The position numbers were made by a program, and so were the translations under genes. From UBA3071 sp965369635 (lineage in GTDB: Bacteria; Chloroflexota; Anaerolineae; UBA3071), in assembly GCA_965369635.1 (NCBI GenBank), contig CBDURC010000129.1, positions 1-8,700 on the forward strand: 8,700 nt of DNA, read 5' to 3'. This document shows positions 5,431 to 8,700 of this stretch, one piece after another. The notes beneath the pieces were generated by a model, which was given only the letters and a program-made list of their open reading frames with translations, was not told the DNA's origin and ran no database searches. The stretch's first letter is position 1; every line of letters begins with the position of its first letter.

Positions 5431-7815
5431 ATGGCCCTGCAACAAACACAGATCGTGTCCCACTTGCGAAGCACGCTGCCGTTCCAGGATTTCTCGGATG
5501 ATGAGTTGCAGGCACTGGCAGCGAGAGTTCGAGAGCACCGCTATTCGGCCAACGAAGTCATCTACCGTCGGGGTGCCCCCCCCTCTGCTCTCTACATCAT
5601 CACCAGCGGACAAGTGCGTGAAAGTGCAAAGGACGAGGCGGGACGCGAGGTGTTTCGCACCGTCTTCAGCCCCGGGGATTGCTTCGGCTGCTACGCGCTG
5701 ATTCGGGGACAGCTCCAACGAGCTACAGCCCGTGCCGTGGGCGGCACTGTGCTCCTTCAACTCCCAGCCACAGAGTTTGGCCGCCTGCTGGCTCAGTACC
5801 CCGAATTGCGTGAGCGGCTCCTGCCATCTGAACTGGCTGGCTGCTTGCGGTCCATGCCGGTGTTTCGCCAACTGAACGATCAGGCCGTGATAAACATGGC
5901 CAACCTGATCGAGGAACACACGGCGAAGCCGGAACAGGTCATCTTCCGTGCTGGCGAGCAGGATACGCCACTGTACCTGATTCGTATGGGCCAGGTCGAG
6001 TTGAGAGGGACCGGAGGCGAGCGGGTGCTCACTGCCGGCAACTTCTTCGGCCAGGAATCTGTGTTGCTGAACAAGGCATCATCCTTCTCTGCAATGGCCC
6101 TCACGCCAGTAGAACTCTACGCTCTGCCAGCGGAGGGCTTTCGCTGGCTACTGGAGGCCTATCCTAGCCTGAGCGACGCGTTGGACCATCCCGATGTCGT
6201 GGGCCGCCTTCACAAGACGCCCATATTCGCCAACCTTACGGCTGCCCAACTGCGGCATCTGGCGGGCTACGTACGCTGGATCCACTATCCCCGGGGGTAC
6301 ATGGTGACCTCCCAGGGGCATCCGGGCATGAGCTTCTTCATTCTTGACAGGGGAGAGGCCATCATACGCTCGGTGGACAATCTGGGCCGTGAGCGACCAC
6401 GCGCCTATTTACAGGCCGGTCAATCTTTCGGCGAGACATCCCTCTTCGTCGGCGACCTGCGCGATGCCAGCGTGGAAGCTATTACCGACACAGACTGGCT
6501 GGTTCTGCATCGAGAGGATTTCAAACTGGCGCAATCCGCTCGCCCTGACATAGGGAGGAAGCTCCAGTTGCGCCCCGAGACGCTACAGCGGCTTGATCTG
6601 CCTCGTTTCACCTGGCTGCAGGACGGCGAAATCGTGATCGAGCAGATGCGCCGCCATCTCATCGTCGCTGTCCAGAGACTGTTACTTCCGCTGATCATCG
6701 CCGTGATCCTAATGATCGTGATGGCAGGTGGTTATCTTCCACGGCCGGTGATCTGGATGGTGCTGGCTCTCGACGTTCTGTACGCGCTATGGTGCTACGT
6801 TGACTGGCGAAACGACTATCTGGTCATCACCTCCCAACGGGTGACTCACCAGGAGCAAGTCTGGCCTGTTTCCGAGCGGCGCGTTGAAGCCCCCTTGAGA
6901 CAGGTTCAGGACGTGAGTTGGACACGCGGGTTGATGGGCAACTTCCTGAACTACGGCCGCCTGCAGATACAGACGGCTGCACCGGTGGGGCTTATCGCTT
7001 TCACCTTCACACCCGACCCGATGGGTGTCAAGGAGCTCATCTTGGAGCGCGTGGCACGTGCCCGTGCAGGCGAGCAGGCTGAGCGCCGCGAGAGTATTCG
7101 CCAGAATCTGGATCGCCGTCTGGAGATAGGACTGGAACTACGCGTGCCAAAACGCGCCGTGTCCTACGACAGCGTTGCCGGCGACCGATCACCGAGACGA
7201 CTTAACTGGCAGAGACTGCCTCTCCGGCCCTGGCTGCGTCGACAGGAACCGGACCGCATCACTTGGCGCAAGCATTGGTTCCGCTTGATCCTACGGGCTT
7301 GGCTGCCCCTGTTGGTGTGCGCGTTTCTCGTCGTTTCAGCGATTGCTGTGAGGTTCGGAAGGATGCCCTTCATTCCCTCCGAACCCGTGTTCTGGCTGCC
7401 CTGGCTTCTGTTTGCCTTCATCAGCGTGTTCTGGCTCTGGTGGGAATACACCGACTGGGGCAATGATGTGTACATAGTGACCAATGAACGCATCATTGAT
7501 ATTGAGAAGAAACCTCTCTTCTTCGCCGAGGAGCGGCGCGAGGCAAGCCTGGGCATGGTGCAAAACGTGATCGCCAATTTGCCCGGCCCCCTCGCCTACT
7601 TGTTCAACTTCGGCCATGTGGAGATCTACACTGCTGCCGAAATAGGCCGCTTCGACTTCATGTTCGTGTCCAATCCGCGGGAAGTGCAGGCTGAGATCTT
7701 TCGACGCATCGAGGCGTACCGGACAGGAGAAGCGCAACGCCAGGCCAGGCAGCGACAGACAGAGATGGCCGAATGGTTCGAGGCGTACCACCGCCTTACT
7801 GCTGGTAGGTCCTAG
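5431..7815 (+). CDS. Membrane protein with three cyclic-nucleotide-binding-like domains and a duplicated 2TM-bacterial PH module
   Basis: The 794-residue protein has two halves. The N-terminal half holds three cNMP/CRP-type beta-barrels at about 15-130, 140-250 and 263-375. Their phosphate-binding cassettes are PGDCFGCYAL (81-90), AGNFFGQESV (202-211) and AGQSFGETSL (329-338). Only the third keeps both the glutamate (FGE) and the downstream arginine (R344 in LRDASVEA). The C-terminal half holds two copies of a module. Each has two hydrophobic helices (about 412-433 and 438-457; 619-640 and 652-671), then a bPH2/DUF304 (YdbS-like) domain starting DWRNDYLVITSQR (458-470) or DWGNDVYIVTNER (675-687). 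There is no signal peptide. The helical hairpins would leave all soluble domains in the cytoplasm. A membrane-attached small-molecule sensor is an inference; ligand and output are unknown. There are no DNA-binding, cyclase or kinase motifs. It is probably co-transcribed with uvrC. Confidence 0.85.
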   Translation: MALQQTQIVSHLRSTLPFQDFSDDELQALAARVREHRYSANEVIYRRGAPPSALYIITSGQVRESAKDEAGREVFRTVFSPGDCFGCYALIRGQLQRATARAVGGTVLLQLPATEFGRLLAQYPELRERLLPSELAGCLRSMPVFRQLNDQAVINMANLIEEHTAKPEQVIFRAGEQDTPLYLIRMGQVELRGTGGERVLTAGNFFGQESVLLNKASSFSAMALTPVELYALPAEGFRWLLEAYPSLSDALDHPDVVGRLHKTPIFANLTAAQLRHLAGYVRWIHYPRGYMVTSQGHPGMSFFILDRGEAIIRSVDNLGRERPRAYLQAGQSFGETSLFVGDLRDASVEAITDTDWLVLHREDFKLAQSARPDIGRKLQLRPETLQRLDLPRFTWLQDGEIVIEQMRRHLIVAVQRLLLPLIIAVILMIVMAGGYLPRPVIWMVLALDVLYALWCYVDWRNDYLVITSQRVTHQEQVWPVSERRVEAPLRQVQDVSWTRGLMGNFLNYGRLQIQTAAPVGLIAFTFTPDPMGVKELILERVARARAGEQAERRESIRQNLDRRLEIGLELRVPKRAVSYDSVAGDRSPRRLNWQRLPLRPWLRRQEPDRITWRKHWFRLILRAWLPLLVCAFLVVSAIAVRFGRMPFIPSEPVFWLPWLLFAFISVFWLWWEYTDWGNDVYIVTNERIIDIEKKPLFFAEERREASLGMVQNVIANLPGPLAYLFNFGHVEIYTAAEIGRFDFMFVSNPREVQAEIFRRIEAYRTGEAQRQARQRQTEMAEWFEAYHRLTAGRS

Positions 7816-7819
7816 TGCA

Positions 7820-7857
7820 AAGAAGGGCGCTGGGAAAACCCCAGTGCCCTTCTTCAT
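7820..7857. terminator. Bidirectional hairpin terminator between convergent genes
   Basis: Bases 7820-7834 pair with 7840-7854 in a 15-bp stem with one G-U pair (7829/7845) and a 5-nt loop. It starts 5 bp after the stop codon at 7813-7815. The descending arm ends ttctt on the plus strand and ttcttt on the minus strand. It can therefore end both the uvrC operon and the convergent DUF4349 gene, although neither side has a long uninterrupted T-tract. Confidence 0.8.
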
Positions 7858-7900
7858 TCAACCTCCTGTTTAGGCAAGTGACAGTTCGCTCGTCAGCCTT

Positions 7901-7920
7901 CGAAGTCTGACACAGACTCG
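7901..7920 (-). terminator. Small hairpin just after the DUF4349 stop codon (possible)
   Basis: agtctg (7904-7909) and cagact (7913-7918) pair around a 3-nt loop, and two more pairs form past a bulged base. It lies 6 bp beyond the minus-strand stop codon. There is no T-tract, so it may only protect the mRNA 3' end ahead of the stronger hairpin at 7820-7857. Confidence 0.3.
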
Positions 7921-7926
7921 CTGGCG

Positions 7927-8700
7927 CTACTTCTCCTCACGGCTCGCTGTTTCCATCTTCATCTCCATCTCCGTTTCCTTCTTCGCCCTTCTCCGGCCTC
8001 GCGCCCGGCGTACCAGCCAACGGATGAGCAGGACTAGCAGTACGATAGGAATGGCGATCAGCAGCAAGATGGGCAGAAGGTAGATCACCAGCCAGATCAG
8101 GATGTCTACCAATCCCTTGAGGCTGCGCACCAGGGAGCGCGATGCTTCCGTCAGTGTGCGCAGCGGCGCCCACCCCGGCTCGACGACCGGCTGAGCCAGG
8201 GGGTCAGGCACCAGTTCCACGTCAATGGTGGCCATCGCCGTCATCTGCTCCAGGTACTGCATCCGCCCTTTCGCCTGCTCGATCTCCCCGCGGATCTCGC
8301 TCAGGCGGCGATGCACGTCCAGGATGTCCTCGGCGGTGGAGTTGGGCTTCTCTCGCACCTCAGTGAGCAGCGCCAGCAGCTCCTTCTCCGTGGCCTCCAG
8401 ATTGCGCAGGCGAGCGCCCAGATCAGTGTACTGCTCCGTCACGTCCTCGCCCGAAAGGCTCTCCCGCTGCACTTTCACCGCCAGTGCCTTGATTTGATCC
8501 AGCGCCGTCTCCAGGCTCTCGGCGGGCACGCGCAGCGTGAGACGCGCTCGCAGCCAGTCCCCCTGCTGCCAGGCATTGGAGTCGGCGATGTAGCCACCCA
8601 ACTCGCTCACCAGATCCTTGATGTCCTCCATGCTCTCGGCGGCGTCAGTGACCACCAGTTCCAAACTGGCCCGACGGATGAGCATGCGCTGCGTCGCCGG
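7927..8700 (-). CDS. DUF4349-family membrane protein (5' end outside window)
   Basis: The frame is open to the window edge. The residues before the internal ATG at 8685 (PATQR, then MLIRRASLELVV) match the way the DUF4349 domain normally begins, so the true start and any lipoprotein signal lie beyond 8700. The 257 visible residues show, in order, the DUF4349 beta/alpha core (LIRRASLELVVTD, GGYIADSN, ARLTLRVPAESLE); a helical, probably coiled-coil region (LGARLRNLEATEKELLALL through GEIEQAKGRMQYLEQM); a strand ending TIDVELVP; one long hydrophobic membrane segment (ILIWLVIYLLPILLLIAIPI and onward); a basic stop-transfer patch (RWLVRRARGRRRAKK); and a charged, low-complexity tail with alternating Glu/Met/Lys. 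The expected topology is core outside and short tail inside. The family's function is not established. It is convergent with the sensor/PH gene and shares its terminator region. Confidence 0.85.
   Translation of the reverse strand, partial: PATQRMLIRRASLELVVTDAAESMEDIKDLVSELGGYIADSNAWQQGDWLRARLTLRVPAESLETALDQIKALAVKVQRESLSGEDVTEQYTDLGARLRNLEATEKELLALLTEVREKPNSTAEDILDVHRRLSEIRGEIEQAKGRMQYLEQMTAMATIDVELVPDPLAQPVVEPGWAPLRTLTEASRSLVRSLKGLVDILIWLVIYLLPILLLIAIPIVLLVLLIRWLVRRARGRRRAKKETEMEMKMETASREEK

Noticed and set aside
4435..5919. Long minus-strand open frame (494 codons) opposite uvrC and the sensor gene
   Set aside because: It is antisense to two well-supported genes and spans their junction. 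Its translation is rich in Gln/His/Arg with no recognisable domain, as expected from antisense reading of GC-rich codons.
7947..7982. Tandem-like cttcatctccatctcc stretch at the 3' end of the DUF4349 gene
   Set aside because: It is explained by the alternating Glu/Met/Lys tail of that protein; no exact repeat unit persists.
1..8700. CRISPR arrays, tRNA genes, insertion sequences, toxin-antitoxin or phage-defence modules
   Set aside because: I looked for direct-repeat/spacer periodicity, transposase motifs and small gene pairs, and saw none. The window is almost fully accounted for by the seven genes.

Overview
The window is a GC-rich (roughly 60%), mostly coding stretch of bacterial chromosome. 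The mix of genes points to the Chloroflexota, probably an Anaerolineae-like lineage: a FemAB-type transferase beside a WlbB/WbpD-type sugar N-acetyltransferase, an alkaline-phosphatase-superfamily phosphohydrolase ending in a GLGYI tail, a DUF4349 protein, and a cyclic-nucleotide-binding/bacterial-PH membrane protein. The taxonomic call is an inference from gene content and style. No rRNA or single-copy marker was available to confirm it.

Layout. (1) Positions 1-1095, plus strand: the 3' end of a FemAB-family gene, then a left-handed beta-helix acetyltransferase with a C-terminal zinc ribbon. This looks like the end of a cell-surface glycan or cell-wall cluster. (2) Positions 1006-3434, minus strand: a predicted phosphohydrolase followed 11 bp later by a GNAT-like protein. 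The GNAT gene runs convergently into the acetyltransferase gene, and the two reading frames overlap by 90 bp across an octanucleotide repeat array. (3) Positions 3435-3537: a compact divergent promoter region with two good sigma-70-type promoters back to back. (4) Positions 3538-7815, plus strand: uvrC (nucleotide excision repair endonuclease) followed 24 bp later by a 794-residue membrane protein with three cyclic-nucleotide-binding-like domains and two copies of a two-TM plus bacterial-PH module. A strong hairpin closes this pair. (5) Positions 7927-8700, minus strand: a DUF4349 membrane protein whose 5' end lies outside the window.

How the parts fit together. The plus-strand pair at the left probably acts on envelope glycans. 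The phosphatase/GNAT pair forms its own small operon. uvrC has a full set of catalytic and Fe-S residues and appears to be expressed from a leaderless transcript. The gene behind it has no obvious link to DNA repair, yet it has a good Shine-Dalgarno site and sits so close that it is probably co-transcribed. That protein is the least conventional element here: only its third sensor domain keeps the cyclic-nucleotide-pocket consensus, and its membrane/PH half is an internal tandem duplication. No CRISPR array, tRNA, rRNA, IS element or phage gene was recognised.
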